Shown here piece after piece: positions 1 through 6,791 of a stretch of DNA of 7,195 bases. The notes under the pieces were generated by a model. It was not told where the DNA came from and searched no databases. It saw nothing but the letters and a program-made list of their open reading frames with translations. A program made the position numbers and the translations under genes. Origin of the DNA: Tannerella sp. (GTDB taxonomy: Bacteria; Bacteroidota; Bacteroidia; Bacteroidales; Tannerellaceae); NCBI GenBank assembly GCA_031283785.1, contig JAITBC010000174.1, positions 1-7,195 on the forward strand, read 5' to 3'. Every line of letters begins with the position of its first letter. Positions within the stretch are counted from its first letter, which is position 1.

Positions 1-605
1 CCGTCATCTCTGTTGACCCGCATGAGATGAGAATCAAATATGACTCCCTGAGCAGCCGTCAGGTTCCTGTCGTTGCAAATATAATCGTTAATACCCAACC
101 GGGATTCCAGCTATCCGGCAGCATAAAAATATCACATCCGGAAGTTTGTTTGTATGGCAGCCATGAAATTCTTGACACGTTGCGGGGCGTTAACACGAAA
201 TTTTCTGCATTAGAAAATGTTTCGGACACGAAGGAGCTGATTGTCGGTCTGGATTTACCTGCCGGTGTGAAAGCCGATCATGAAACGGTAAAACTGACGG
301 TTCCGGTAGAGGAATTTACCGAAAAAAGAATACAGTTGCCGGTATTGTGTCGTGGTATACCCGTCGGCTGTACCCTGCGAATATTCCCGTCGACCGTTGA
401 CGTCGTGTGCGATATTCCACTCTCGCTATTCAAAGAGTTGACGGACGATAAGCTTGAAATACAACTCTCGTATGATGAATTTAAAGAAAACCGGTCGACA
501 GGAAAATTGCCGGCGAGACTTACGAAAAAACCGTCGTGGGTCGTGAATGCTGTCATCATTCCCAATGAAATAGAATTTATTATAGAACAGCCGGAGCATG
601 ATTAA
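1..605 (+). CDS. YbbR-domain (CdaR-like) envelope protein, 5' end outside window
   Basis: The reading frame is open from base 3 (no start seen; it reads VISVDPHEMRIKYD and continues) to TAA at 603-605, so about 200 C-terminal residues are visible. The ATG at 27 is internal. The visible part is rich in beta strands and fits YbbR repeats: a segment with ISHPEVCLYGS (the typical 'SP..V.v.G' turn) is followed by LRGVNTKF and then by GLDLPAGVKAD leading into VPVEEF. A second, weaker repeat follows with GIPVGCTLRIFPSTVDVV. No membrane segment is visible; in this family an N-terminal anchor is usual and would lie upstream. In Firmicutes, YbbR proteins (CdaR) bind and modulate the diadenylate cyclase CdaA; no such partner is visible here. 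The YbbR-then-coaE order is, to my knowledge, common in Bacteroidota. The stop overlaps the coaE start by 8 bases, which suggests coupled translation. Family call is fairly sure; the role is not. Confidence 0.82.
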   Translation, partial: VISVDPHEMRIKYDSLSSRQVPVVANIIVNTQPGFQLSGSIKISHPEVCLYGSHEILDTLRGVNTKFSALENVSDTKELIVGLDLPAGVKADHETVKLTVPVEEFTEKRIQLPVLCRGIPVGCTLRIFPSTVDVVCDIPLSLFKELTDDKLEIQLSYDEFKENRSTGKLPARLTKKPSWVVNAVIIPNEIEFIIEQPEHD

Positions 606-1173
606 GATAGGTATTACAGGAGGTATAGCAAGCGGTAAATCCGTTGTCTCATCACTGCTTACAATGAACGGAATCTCAATATATACGGCAGATACTGAAA
701 GTAGACGACTTTCGGATAATTCGCCGGTTATACGTGAAAAACTAATAGCTTTGTTCGGTGATGATATCTACGTAAGTGACCGGCTTGACAGGAATCGTCT
801 TGCTTCATATATCTTTTCCGACGGGAATGTCCTGAAGAAAGTAAATAAGATCATTCACCCTGTTGTCAATAAAGATTTCCGGACATGGGTAAAGCAACAG
901 AGAGGTCGTATATGTGGAATCGAATCGGCCATATTGTTTGAATCGAAATTCGATAAAATGGTCGACATTGTCCTTCTGGTGTACGCTCCGGTAGAACTAA
1001 GGTTGACGCGTGCAATGGAACGTGACGGTGCAACCGAATCCGATATCATGAAACGGATGAATCGTCAGATACCGGATGAATTAAAACGCAAACATGCTGA
1101 TTTTGTAATAATAAATGACGGAGTGCAGGCGTTAATACCTCAAATAGACCGTTTCCTGAAGTTGTTACCTTAA
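598..1173 (+). CDS. coaE: Dephospho-CoA kinase
   Basis: CoaE phosphorylates the 3'-hydroxyl of dephospho-CoA with ATP, the last step of CoA synthesis, in the cytoplasm. The 191-residue product has the usual length. Visible motifs: a P-loop GGIASGKS at residues 8-15; ADTESRRL around 31-38, with D32 matching the second Asp of the 'DAD' substrate-site motif; KIIHPVV at 84-90; ESAILFESKFD at 109-119; the lid region RLTRAMERDGATESD at 135-149; and HADFVIINDG at 166-175, matching the conserved 'AD.vi.N.G' near the C-terminus. The ATG at 598 lies inside the last codons of the YbbR gene and places the P-loop at the normal distance from the N-terminus, so the start is well supported. The two genes are very probably cotranscribed. 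Nothing is missing or broken. No U-rich intrinsic terminator is obvious after the stop. Confidence 0.97.
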   Translation: MIKIGITGGIASGKSVVSSLLTMNGISIYTADTESRRLSDNSPVIREKLIALFGDDIYVSDRLDRNRLASYIFSDGNVLKKVNKIIHPVVNKDFRTWVKQQRGRICGIESAILFESKFDKMVDIVLLVYAPVELRLTRAMERDGATESDIMKRMNRQIPDELKRKHADFVIINDGVQALIPQIDRFLKLLP

Positions 1174-1185
1174 AAATAACCCCGC

Positions 1186-1312
1186 TCGTTGTGATGCGCC
1201 TTTGTGATGCCTTCTCGTAAGCCCGCAATGCTTAGTGATGCTTTCCAATGCCTTCGTAAATGCTTTCGTAAAAGCATTCACAATGCCTTCGTAATGTTTC
1301 GCCTTCACAAAG
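1186..1312. repeat. Degenerate short-repeat cluster downstream of coaE
   Basis: Within about 125 bases, variants of one unit recur: GTGATGC at 1191, 1204 and 1235, CAATGC at 1226, 1246 and 1281, each usually followed by CTT or TTT and often by CGTAA. The 14-mer CAATGCCTTCGTAA is present exactly at 1246-1259 and 1281-1294. Related words CTTCTCGTAA (1211-1220) and GCTTTCGTAA (1262-1271) are also visible. The pattern resembles a decayed tandem array rather than a coding sequence: the unit lengths vary and frames on both strands are short. What it does is unknown. Confidence 0.65.
1259..1278. repeat. Perfect inverted repeat (hairpin) inside the repeat cluster
   Basis: AATGCTTT (1259-1266) and AAAGCATT (1271-1278) are exact reverse complements around a 4-base loop CGTA. 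This is a compact 8-bp stem in the coaE-distal intergenic region. It has no U-rich tail on either strand (CACAATGCC follows on +), so it does not look like a standard intrinsic terminator. It may still mark a transcript end or be a by-product of the repeat words, which occur in both orientations here. Confidence 0.55.
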
Positions 1313-1403
1313 TATGTATTCTTTTCCCCGAAGATTATAATGTTTAATATAATGATAGTTATTTGTGCGTGTTGGATGATAAAAACAAATAAAATTGCAG
1401 ATA

Positions 1404-1437
1404 TTGCTTATAATAATTAATTTTTTCATTACTTTTG
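1404..1437 (+). promoter_or_regulatory. Probable Bacteroidota-type promoter for the HTH-cupin/acs/proBA unit
   Basis: TACTTTTG at 1430-1437 matches the Bacteroidota -7 consensus TAnnTTTG exactly. TTG at 1404-1406 (in ATATTG) lies 23 bases upstream and could serve as the -33 element, whose consensus is about TTTG; the spacing is at the long end. Transcription would begin near 1443, giving a leader of about 50 bases before the ATG at 1496. The segment is AT-rich and no competing full match is seen in the gap. It is a motif call only. Confidence 0.5.
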
Positions 1438-1495
1438 TACTCGGTTTTTTGAGTTCCGAACTTTGTAAATTCAAAATAAATAAAATAGTATAGAT

Positions 1496-2050
1496 ATGAA
1501 CGAAGAAATAAAACAGATAGCCGAACGTCTGAAAGGACTTCGGGATGTGCTGGGAATCAGTATTTCAGAGATGGCTAAGGCATGTAAAATTTCACCCGAA
1601 GAATATTTGAAACTGGAGAGTGGAACAGTGGATATATCGGTAAGTATACTTCACAATATTTCGCAAGTTTACGGTGTAGAGCTGACGACGCTCATGTTTG
1701 GCGACGAACCTCGGATGAGCGCTTATTTTGTTACCCGTAGGGGAAAAGGCGTGTCTGTAGAACGAACCAAAGCTTATAAATACCAGTCGCTGGCGGCCGG
1801 ATTTTCAAAGCGTAAAGCCGACCCTTTTATGGTGACCGTACACCCTAAACCGGACGGCGAGCCGATGTATCTTAATTCACATGCCGGACAGGAATATAAT
1901 TATGTTATAAGCGGACGCATGTTGATACGGATAAACGGTAAGGATATTATTCTGGAAGAAGGTGACAGCATATATTTTAATTCGGAACTGCCGCACGGAA
2001 TGAAAGCGCTTGACGGTAAGGAAGTGAAATTTCTGGCGATAATACTGTAA
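1496..2050 (+). CDS. HTH (XRE-type) and cupin domain transcriptional regulator
   Basis: The 184-residue protein has two parts. Residues about 8-65 form an XRE/Cro-type helix-turn-helix: RLKGLRDVLGISISEMAKAC, then KISPEEYLKLESGTVDISV, then ILHNISQVYGVELTTLM. Residues about 105-184 form a small cupin barrel: motif 1 is NSHAGQEYNYVISG with H129, E133 and Y136, and motif 2 is EGDSIYFNSELPHGM with H167. The classical two-His motif 1 is reduced to one His, so metal binding is uncertain; the pocket may instead sense a small ligand. This HTH-cupin layout is shared by many regulators of adjacent metabolic genes. It precedes an acyl-CoA synthetase by 59 bases on the same strand, so control of that gene, perhaps in response to its acid substrate or acyl-CoA product, is a reasonable inference. 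The ATG at 1496 follows an AT-rich stretch without a Shine-Dalgarno sequence, as is usual in Bacteroidota. The ligand and operator are unknown. Confidence 0.92.
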   Translation: MNEEIKQIAERLKGLRDVLGISISEMAKACKISPEEYLKLESGTVDISVSILHNISQVYGVELTTLMFGDEPRMSAYFVTRRGKGVSVERTKAYKYQSLAAGFSKRKADPFMVTVHPKPDGEPMYLNSHAGQEYNYVISGRMLIRINGKDIILEEGDSIYFNSELPHGMKALDGKEVKFLAIIL

Positions 2051-2109
2051 TGATCGGACATTGATGCGAAATACATTTTACACATTAATATATTAAACAA
2101 AACTTGAAG

Positions 2110-3771
2110 ATGTTAGAAAGGTTTTTGGTGCAAACTGCTTTTGAATCACAGGATGATTTCAAGAAAAATTTTAAAATAACAGTACCGGAAAATTTTAATT
2201 ACGGTTATGATGTTGTGGATATATGGGCGGAAAAGGACCCGGATAAAAAAGCATTATGCTGGACAAACGATCGAGGTGAACACATTGATTTTTCATTTGC
2301 CGAAATAAAAGAATATTCGGACAGGACAGCTTCGTATTTTCAATCGTTAGGTATCGGACATGGGGATATGGTGATGCTGATTCTCAAACGCCGCTATGAA
2401 TTTTGGTTCTCAATTATCGCATTACACAAATTGGGGGCGGTCGTTATTCCTGCAACCCATCTGCTGACGAAAAAAGATATCGTTTACCGGGCGAATGCTG
2501 CCGGCATAAAAATGATTGTATGCGCCGGAGAAGATTTGATCATCAATCATATAAAAGAAGCCTTGCCGGATTCTCCTACGGTAGAGACGCTGGTGTCGGT
2601 AGGACCGGTGATTGCCGGTGGATTTGATGATTTTCACAAAGGCATCGAACGGGCTGCTGCGTTTGTGCGTCCTGAACATGTGAATACGAACGGCGACACG
2701 TCGCTGATGTATTTTACTTCCGGTACGTCCGGCGAACCTAAAATGGTCATTCACGATCACCTGTATCCGCTGGGGCATATTACGACCGGCAGTTTCTGGC
2801 ATAACCTTCATGACGACAGCCTTCATCTGACAATTGCGGATACCGGCTGGGGAAAAGCCGTCTGGGGTAAACTCTACGGACAATGGATCGCCGGAGCGAC
2901 GGTCTTTGTGTATGATCACGAAAAATTTACGCCGGCGGATATGCTGCACATGATACAGAAATACCGGATCACTTCTTTGTGTGCGCCTCCTACTATTTTT
3001 CGCTTTCTTATCCGTGAAGACCTGACAAAATATGACCTGTCTTCTTTAAAATATTGTACGATAGCGGGTGAAGCTCTTAATCCGGCTGTTTTTGACGCTT
3101 TTTATAAATTGACCGGGATAAAACTGATGGAAGGCTTCGGTCAGACGGAAACGACGCTGACGATTTGCACTTTTCCCTGGACAACGCCCAAGCCGGGTTC
3201 AATGGGACTTCCTAATCCCCAGTATGATGTAGACCTTTTACGGCCCGACGGGACGAAAGCCGAAGATGGCGAACAGGGACAAATCGTTATCCGTGTCGGA
3301 GAAAATAAGCCGATAGGACTGTTTAAGGAATATTACCGCGACCCGGAACTTACGCGTGAAGCCATGCACGATGGTCTGTATTATACCGGCGATGTGGCAT
3401 GGCGTGATGAAAACGGTTACTACTGGTTTGTTGGCCGCGCCGATGACGTCATCAAAAGCTCCGGTTATCGCATAGGTCCGTTTGAAGTCGAAAGCGCGCT
3501 CATGACGCATCCGGCAGTCGTTGAATGTGCGGTCACCGGCGTGCCCGACGAAATTCGCGGACAGATTGTTAAAGCTACCATCGTTCTTTCGAAAGAATAT
3601 AAGGATAAAGCCGGCGATGAACTGGTAAAAGAAATACAGGATCACGTCAAACGAGTGACTGCGCCGTATAAATATCCGCGTATCGTTGAATTTGTCGCCG
3701 AGTTACCCAAGACAATAAGCGGTAAAATCAGGCGTGTGGAAATACGCTCGAAAGATGATAACCGGAATTAG
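2110..3771 (+). CDS. AMP-forming acyl-CoA synthetase (acetyl-/medium-chain acyl-CoA synthetase-like)
   Basis: This ANL-superfamily ligase activates a carboxylate with ATP to an acyl-adenylate, then transfers it to CoA. I prefer ATG 2110 (553 residues, MLERFLVQTAF); an in-frame TTG two codons upstream at 2104 would give 555. Motifs, numbered from ATG 2110: phosphate-binding loop TSGTSGEPK at 203-211; DTGWGKAVWGKLYGQW near 244-259; EGFGQTET at 341-348; YYTGD with D428; the hinge and C-terminal core GRADDVIKSSGYRIGPFEVE at 442-461; and PKTISGKIRR with the catalytic lysine K539. All key residues are present, so the enzyme should be active. Length and the DTGW block resemble the acetyl/medium-chain (ACSM-like) branch rather than 4-coumarate ligases or long-chain FadD. 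The substrate cannot be read from sequence; short, branched-chain or aryl acids from amino-acid fermentation are candidates. It sits between the HTH-cupin gene and proB (18 bases away), suggesting one operon. Confidence 0.95.
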   Translation: MLERFLVQTAFESQDDFKKNFKITVPENFNYGYDVVDIWAEKDPDKKALCWTNDRGEHIDFSFAEIKEYSDRTASYFQSLGIGHGDMVMLILKRRYEFWFSIIALHKLGAVVIPATHLLTKKDIVYRANAAGIKMIVCAGEDLIINHIKEALPDSPTVETLVSVGPVIAGGFDDFHKGIERAAAFVRPEHVNTNGDTSLMYFTSGTSGEPKMVIHDHLYPLGHITTGSFWHNLHDDSLHLTIADTGWGKAVWGKLYGQWIAGATVFVYDHEKFTPADMLHMIQKYRITSLCAPPTIFRFLIREDLTKYDLSSLKYCTIAGEALNPAVFDAFYKLTGIKLMEGFGQTETTLTICTFPWTTPKPGSMGLPNPQYDVDLLRPDGTKAEDGEQGQIVIRVGENKPIGLFKEYYRDPELTREAMHDGLYYTGDVAWRDENGYYWFVGRADDVIKSSGYRIGPFEVESALMTHPAVVECAVTGVPDEIRGQIVKATIVLSKEYKDKAGDELVKEIQDHVKRVTAPYKYPRIVEFVAELPKTISGKIRRVEIRSKDDNRN

Positions 3772-3781
3772 TGAGAAGCAG

Positions 3782-3792
3782 AGGAGGATATG
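3782..3792 (+). promoter_or_regulatory. Strong Shine-Dalgarno-like AGGAGG abutting the proB start
   Basis: AGGAGG at 3782-3787 ends only two bases before ATG 3790. The match is ideal but the spacing is far shorter than the usual 5-9 bases. The other starts in the window lack such a sequence. Since Bacteroidota ribosomes generally make little use of this pairing, it may be neutral or even dampen initiation. Confidence 0.4.
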
Positions 3793-4875
3793 TTATATAA
3801 GAAAATTGTCGTAAAGATAGGGAGTAATGTCCTGACGCGCAGCGACGGGACGTTAAATATCACGCGGATGTCTGCGTTAGTCGATCAGATTGCGGAATTG
3901 CGTCGCAACGGCATTGCAGTCGTGTTGATTTCATCCGGTGCGGTAGCTTCGGGACGCAGCGAGATTAAGCCTGACAGGAAACTGGATGCCGTCTCCGCAC
4001 GGCAATTATATTCGGCCGTCGGGCAAGCGAAACTCATTAACCGCTATTATGAGTTATTCCGCGAACATCGGATTCCATGCGGGCAGGTACTTACGACGAA
4101 AGAAAATTTCAGCTCGCGCCGTCATTATCTGAACCAGAAACACTGTATGGATGTAATGCTCGACAATGGCGTGATTCCAATCGTGAATGAAAATGATACC
4201 GTATCGGTAACGGAACTTATGTTCACGGATAATGACGAATTGTCAGGGCTTATAGCGGCAATGATGGGTATGGATGCGCTCATTATACTCAGCAATGTGG
4301 ACGGTATATATAACGGTGATCCGTCTGATGCGGGAACGGAAGTTGTCAGGGAAATACCGGCTGCGGAACGTAACGGCGTGTTGTCGTATGTACAAACGGG
4401 AAAATCACAGTTCGGACGGGGTGGCATGTTGACGAAATGCAGCATCGCTAAAAAAGTGGCGGACGAAGGGATTGCCGTCATCATAGCAAACGGTACGCGC
4501 GATAATATACTGCCGGAAATTCTGAAGGAAGACAGCATCGTTGTATGCACACGTTTCCGCCCGTCGCCGAAACCGGTAAGTAATATCAAAAAGTGGATTG
4601 CCCACTCCGAAGGTTTTGCAAAAGGAGAAGTCTATGTCAACAATGGAGCACGCGAAGCTTTGCTTCAACCTAAGGCGACGAGTGTTCTGTTTGTTGGCGT
4701 GACACGTATAGAAGGCGATTTTGAGAAAGACGATATCGTTAAGATACTGGATGAATCCGGTCGGCAGATTGGCGTAGGATGCTCCGGATATAACAGCGTG
4801 GAAGCCTGCAGGCGGATCGGTAAACGTTCGAATAAACCGCTTGTTCATTACGATTATCTCTATCTTGAAGGGTAA
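3790..4875 (+). CDS. proB: Glutamate 5-kinase
   Basis: ProB phosphorylates L-glutamate to gamma-glutamyl phosphate, the first and normally proline-inhibited step of proline synthesis. The 361-residue protein has the two-domain form. The amino-acid kinase domain (about 1-255) shows VVKIGSN with K9, LISSGAVASGR at 46-56, VNENDTVSV at 132-140, FTDNDELSG at 145-153, LSNVDGIYNGDP at 167-178 and GRGGMLTK at 209-216 (many homologues have GTGGM). The C-terminal PUA domain (about 270-357) starts with KGEVYVNNGAREALL. The length is close to the 367 residues of E. coli ProB. The ATG at 3790 puts the first kinase strand right at the N-terminus as in relatives. proA follows after 15 bases, and the two products are expected to act together because gamma-glutamyl phosphate is unstable. 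Confidence 0.98.
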   Translation: MLYKKIVVKIGSNVLTRSDGTLNITRMSALVDQIAELRRNGIAVVLISSGAVASGRSEIKPDRKLDAVSARQLYSAVGQAKLINRYYELFREHRIPCGQVLTTKENFSSRRHYLNQKHCMDVMLDNGVIPIVNENDTVSVTELMFTDNDELSGLIAAMMGMDALIILSNVDGIYNGDPSDAGTEVVREIPAAERNGVLSYVQTGKSQFGRGGMLTKCSIAKKVADEGIAVIIANGTRDNILPEILKEDSIVVCTRFRPSPKPVSNIKKWIAHSEGFAKGEVYVNNGAREALLQPKATSVLFVGVTRIEGDFEKDDIVKILDESGRQIGVGCSGYNSVEACRRIGKRSNKPLVHYDYLYLEG

Positions 4876-4890
4876 TGGGAATAGTAATTA

Positions 4891-6150
4891 ATGTTAAATA
4901 AAATGAAATACGAGGATTTATTAAAGAGAGCTCAGGCAGGAGTAAGGGAGCTGGTAGATATAAGTGATATCCGGATAAATGAAGCGCTGATGGATATTGC
5001 CGACGCCTTGGTTGCGGCTAAAAACGGTGTGCTCGAAGCGAATCGGGAAGATTTGTCGGAAATGGAACCCTCTAATCCCAAGTACGACCGGCTGATGTTG
5101 ACGCCGGAACGTATTGACGGGATTGCCGGCGATATGAGACAGGTAGCGTCATTGCCTTCTCCTTTGGGGAAAATGTTAAGCGAAACCGTACGTCCGAATG
5201 GTATGCGCATACGGAAAATATCTGTGTCGGTTGGCGTTATAGGCGTCATTTACGAAGCGCGTCCGAACGTGACGTTTGACGTTTTTTCGCTGTGTATAAA
5301 GTCCGGTAACGTGTGCCTGCTAAAAGGAGGTTCAGAAGCGGATCGATCGAATCGTGCGCTTGTCGCCGTCATACATGACGTACTTAAAAAGCACGGTATA
5401 AATCCTGCGGTTTGTACGTTGCTTCCTCCTGAACGCGATGCGACGGAGGCGCTGTTACAGGCGGTCGGGTATGTTGACCTGGTGATACCGCGCGGCAGCA
5501 GCTCCCTGATAAATTATGTGCGCGATAACGCAAAAGTTCCTGTTATTGAGACAGGTGCGGGTGTCTGTCATACGTATTTCGATAAAGAAGGCGATAAGGA
5601 AAAAGGGCGCGCGATTGTGAACAATGCAAAAACGCGCCGCGTCAGCGTTTGTAATGCGCTGGACTGCCTTGTCGTGCATCGCGACCGGTTGAAAGACCTG
5701 CCCTGTCTGTGCGAGAAACTGGCCGACAGCCATGTCGTTATATATGCTGATGAACCTTCCCTGGAAGCATTGGCAGGACATTATCCGGAAGTCTTGCTGC
5801 AACCCTCGACGCCGGAGAGTTATGGCATGGAATTTCTTGACTATAAAATGAGTATACGAACCGTTAATACGCTTGAAGAAGCGCTGGAGCATATCGCTTC
5901 TTACAGTTCGAAGCATAGCGAGTGTATCGTCACCGAATCGGCCGAAACAGCCCGGATATTCGAACGGCAGGTTGATGCGGCATGCGTTTATACGAATGTG
6001 TCAACAGCATTTACCGACGGCGCACAGTTTGGCTTCGGCGCCGAAATAGGTATAAGTACGCAGAAAATACATGCACGCGGGCCTATGGCGCTGCCCGAAC
6101 TGACTACCTACAAATATATTATAGAAGGAGACGGACAAACGCGTAAATGA
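4891..6150 (+). CDS. proA: Glutamate-5-semialdehyde dehydrogenase (gamma-glutamyl phosphate reductase)
   Basis: ProA reduces gamma-glutamyl phosphate with NADPH to glutamate-5-semialdehyde, which cyclises to pyrroline-5-carboxylate; ProC, not in this window, would finish proline. The 419-residue product matches the family length (417 in E. coli). Visible blocks in the aldehyde-dehydrogenase fold: [14 protein letters not shown] at 115-128, LLKGGSEA at 143-150, [11 protein letters not shown] at 197-207, [10 protein letters not shown] at 218-227, the catalytic-cysteine block [15 protein letters not shown] at 249-263 with C254, and [20 protein letters not shown] at 380-399 near the C-terminus. 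The start at 4891 is preferred; ATG 4903 four codons later is possible, as neither has a clear ribosome-binding site. It directly follows proB as in many bacteria. No lesion is seen. Confidence 0.98.
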   Translation: MLNKMKYEDLLKRAQAGVRELVDISDIRINEALMDIADALVAAKNGVLEANREDLSEMEPSNPKYDRLMLTPERIDGIAGDMRQVASLPSPLGKMLSETVRPNGMRIRKISVSVGVIGVIYEARPNVTFDVFSLCIKSGNVCLLKGGSEADRSNRALVAVIHDVLKKHGINPAVCTLLPPERDATEALLQAVGYVDLVIPRGSSSLINYVRDNAKVPVIETGAGVCHTYFDKEGDKEKGRAIVNNAKTRRVSVCNALDCLVVHRDRLKDLPCLCEKLADSHVVIYADEPSLEALAGHYPEVLLQPSTPESYGMEFLDYKMSIRTVNTLEEALEHIASYSSKHSECIVTESAETARIFERQVDAACVYTNVSTAFTDGAQFGFGAEIGISTQKIHARGPMALPELTTYKYIIEGDGQTRK

Positions 6151-6170
6151 CGGCAGATTCAACAGCCTGA

Positions 6171-6196
6171 TAATACGCAGTTCTTTGAGCGTATTA
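6171..6196 (+). terminator. Possible terminator hairpin after proA
   Basis: TAATACGC (6171-6178) and GCGTATTA (6189-6196) form a perfect 8-bp stem around a 10-base loop. The 3' side continues AATTTTGTTGC, a weak U-rich tail. A second inverted repeat, GCAGATT (6153-6159) with AATCTGC (6219-6225), encloses the hairpin and could form an outer stem. The position, 20 bases past the proA stop, suits a transcript end, though the stem is only moderately GC-rich. Confidence 0.5.
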
Positions 6197-6314
6197 AATT
6201 TTGTTGCATTTATGGTTAAATCTGCGACATACGCTTTCGTCGGGAACTTATCGAATATGTGATGGATTTATGTTTAATTAACAAGCGGTATACGTAATGG
6301 AGTATTTTTCTGCA

Positions 6315-6322
6315 TATCTTTG
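6315..6322 (+). promoter_or_regulatory. Match to the Bacteroidota -7 promoter element
   Basis: TATCTTTG matches TAnnTTTG exactly. No TTTG or TTG is seen 19-23 bases upstream, so the -33 half is missing or poor. If used, transcription would begin near 6328, about 520 bases before the susC-like ATG at 6851, making a long leader RNA that includes the 13-G run and all the inverted repeats described below. Confidence 0.4.
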
Positions 6323-6408
6323 TCGCATTTAATCTTAATTAAAGAGAATGTCAATACCGGAATTTTATATCCAGCCGTTTTCAGCCGTCGATACAGACAG
6401 AGTTGATG

Positions 6409-6434
6409 TACAGAAGTTATTTTTCGCTTCTGTA
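6409..6434. repeat. Perfect inverted repeat in the susC leader
   Basis: TACAGAAG (6409-6416) and CTTCTGTA (6427-6434) are exact reverse complements around 10 bases of T-rich loop; two G-U pairs could extend the stem outward in RNA. Immediately downstream, GTGGATT (6437-6443) and AATCCGC (6454-6460) can form a second 7-bp stem with one G-U pair. Two adjacent stems in about 50 bases suggest a structured RNA segment, or a two-part protein-binding site. Confidence 0.5.
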
Positions 6435-6536
6435 TGGTGGATTTCTGCGAGTGAATCCGCTCCGTCATTCGTTCGCCTGTTCCGATTTTTATACAACATT
6501 TCCGAAACAGCCCGCCCGGTTTTAACAAATATTAAT

Positions 6537-6549
6537 GGGGGGGGGGGGG
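6537..6549 (+). repeat. Homopolymeric run of 13 G
   Basis: Thirteen consecutive G residues follow ATTAAT and precede CAAAACTCC. Such a run is far beyond chance for the mixed base composition here and is the classic substrate for slipped-strand length change. It lies about 300 bases upstream of the susC-like start and about 215 bases downstream of the TATCTTTG box, outside any convincing gene. Confidence 0.9.
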
Positions 6550-6596
6550 CAAAACTCCTAACATTACATAAATTACATAAAACATGCTTTCCTAAT

Positions 6597-6680
6597 GTAG
6601 CGATTTCGCTTGCTACGAATGTCGTCCGGCCACACAAATGGCCGGTCAGCCGTGCTGTGTCCGTAATTTTCGGATACGGA
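6597..6680 (+). repeat. Series of three inverted repeats in the susC leader
   Basis: Three stems follow one another. GTAGC (6597-6601) pairs with GCTAC (6612-6616), or alternatively AGCGA (6599-6603) with TCGCT (6606-6610). CCGGCCA (6626-6632) pairs exactly with TGGCCGG (6639-6645) around a 6-base loop. TCCGTA (6660-6665) pairs exactly with TACGGA (6675-6680) around a 9-base loop and is followed by TTTTCCATTTTC. The last stem plus its T-rich tail could act as a weak terminator or attenuator for a transcript arriving from upstream. Confidence 0.5.
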
Positions 6681-6758
6681 TTTTCCATTTTCAAATTGTT
6701 TAACCTTAAAACAGAATGCCTATGAAACAAAACAGCATGAACTGAATGACAGCAAAGC

Positions 6759-6791
6759 GCCCGGAGGACGCCGGTAACGTCTTCGCCGGGC
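6759..6791 (+). promoter_or_regulatory. Strong GC-rich hairpin upstream of the susC-like start
   Basis: GCCCG (6759-6763) pairs with CGGGC (6787-6791), and directly inside GAGGACG (6764-6770) pairs with CGTCTTC (6778-6784), with one G-U pair, a two-base bulge (6785-6786) and a 7-base loop. This 12-bp structure is the most stable one visible in the gap and ends 59 bases before ATG 6851. No T-run follows, so it is not a standard terminator; a 5'-UTR control structure or mRNA-stabilising stem is possible. Confidence 0.5.

Noticed and set aside
612..623. Shine-Dalgarno-like ACAGGAGGTATA
   Set aside because: It lies inside coaE and encodes the glycines of the P-loop; no in-frame start follows at a suitable distance that would keep the domain.
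1186..1312. Repeat cluster as a CRISPR array
   Set aside because: Repeat words are 7-14 bases with irregular spacing and no unique spacers of even length; no cas genes are in the window.
1046..1474. Two short minus-strand frames (1046-1228 and 1232-1474) across the repeat cluster
   Set aside because: They translate repeat sequence and AT-rich gap, lack start context, and the first overlaps the end of coaE.
2072..2079. TACATTTT as a separate promoter for the acyl-CoA synthetase gene
   Set aside because: One mismatch to TAnnTTTG and the only upstream TTG (2061-2063) is 8 bases away, far too close for a -33 element.
2422..2949. 175-codon minus-strand frame inside the acyl-CoA synthetase gene
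   Set aside because: Shadow of a well-conserved enzyme gene; no independent coding signal.
6348..6725. 125-codon plus-strand frame as a protein-coding gene
   Set aside because: The product shows no recognisable domain and contains a GGGG stretch created by the homopolymer. I keep it only as a possible translated leader, not as a gene call.
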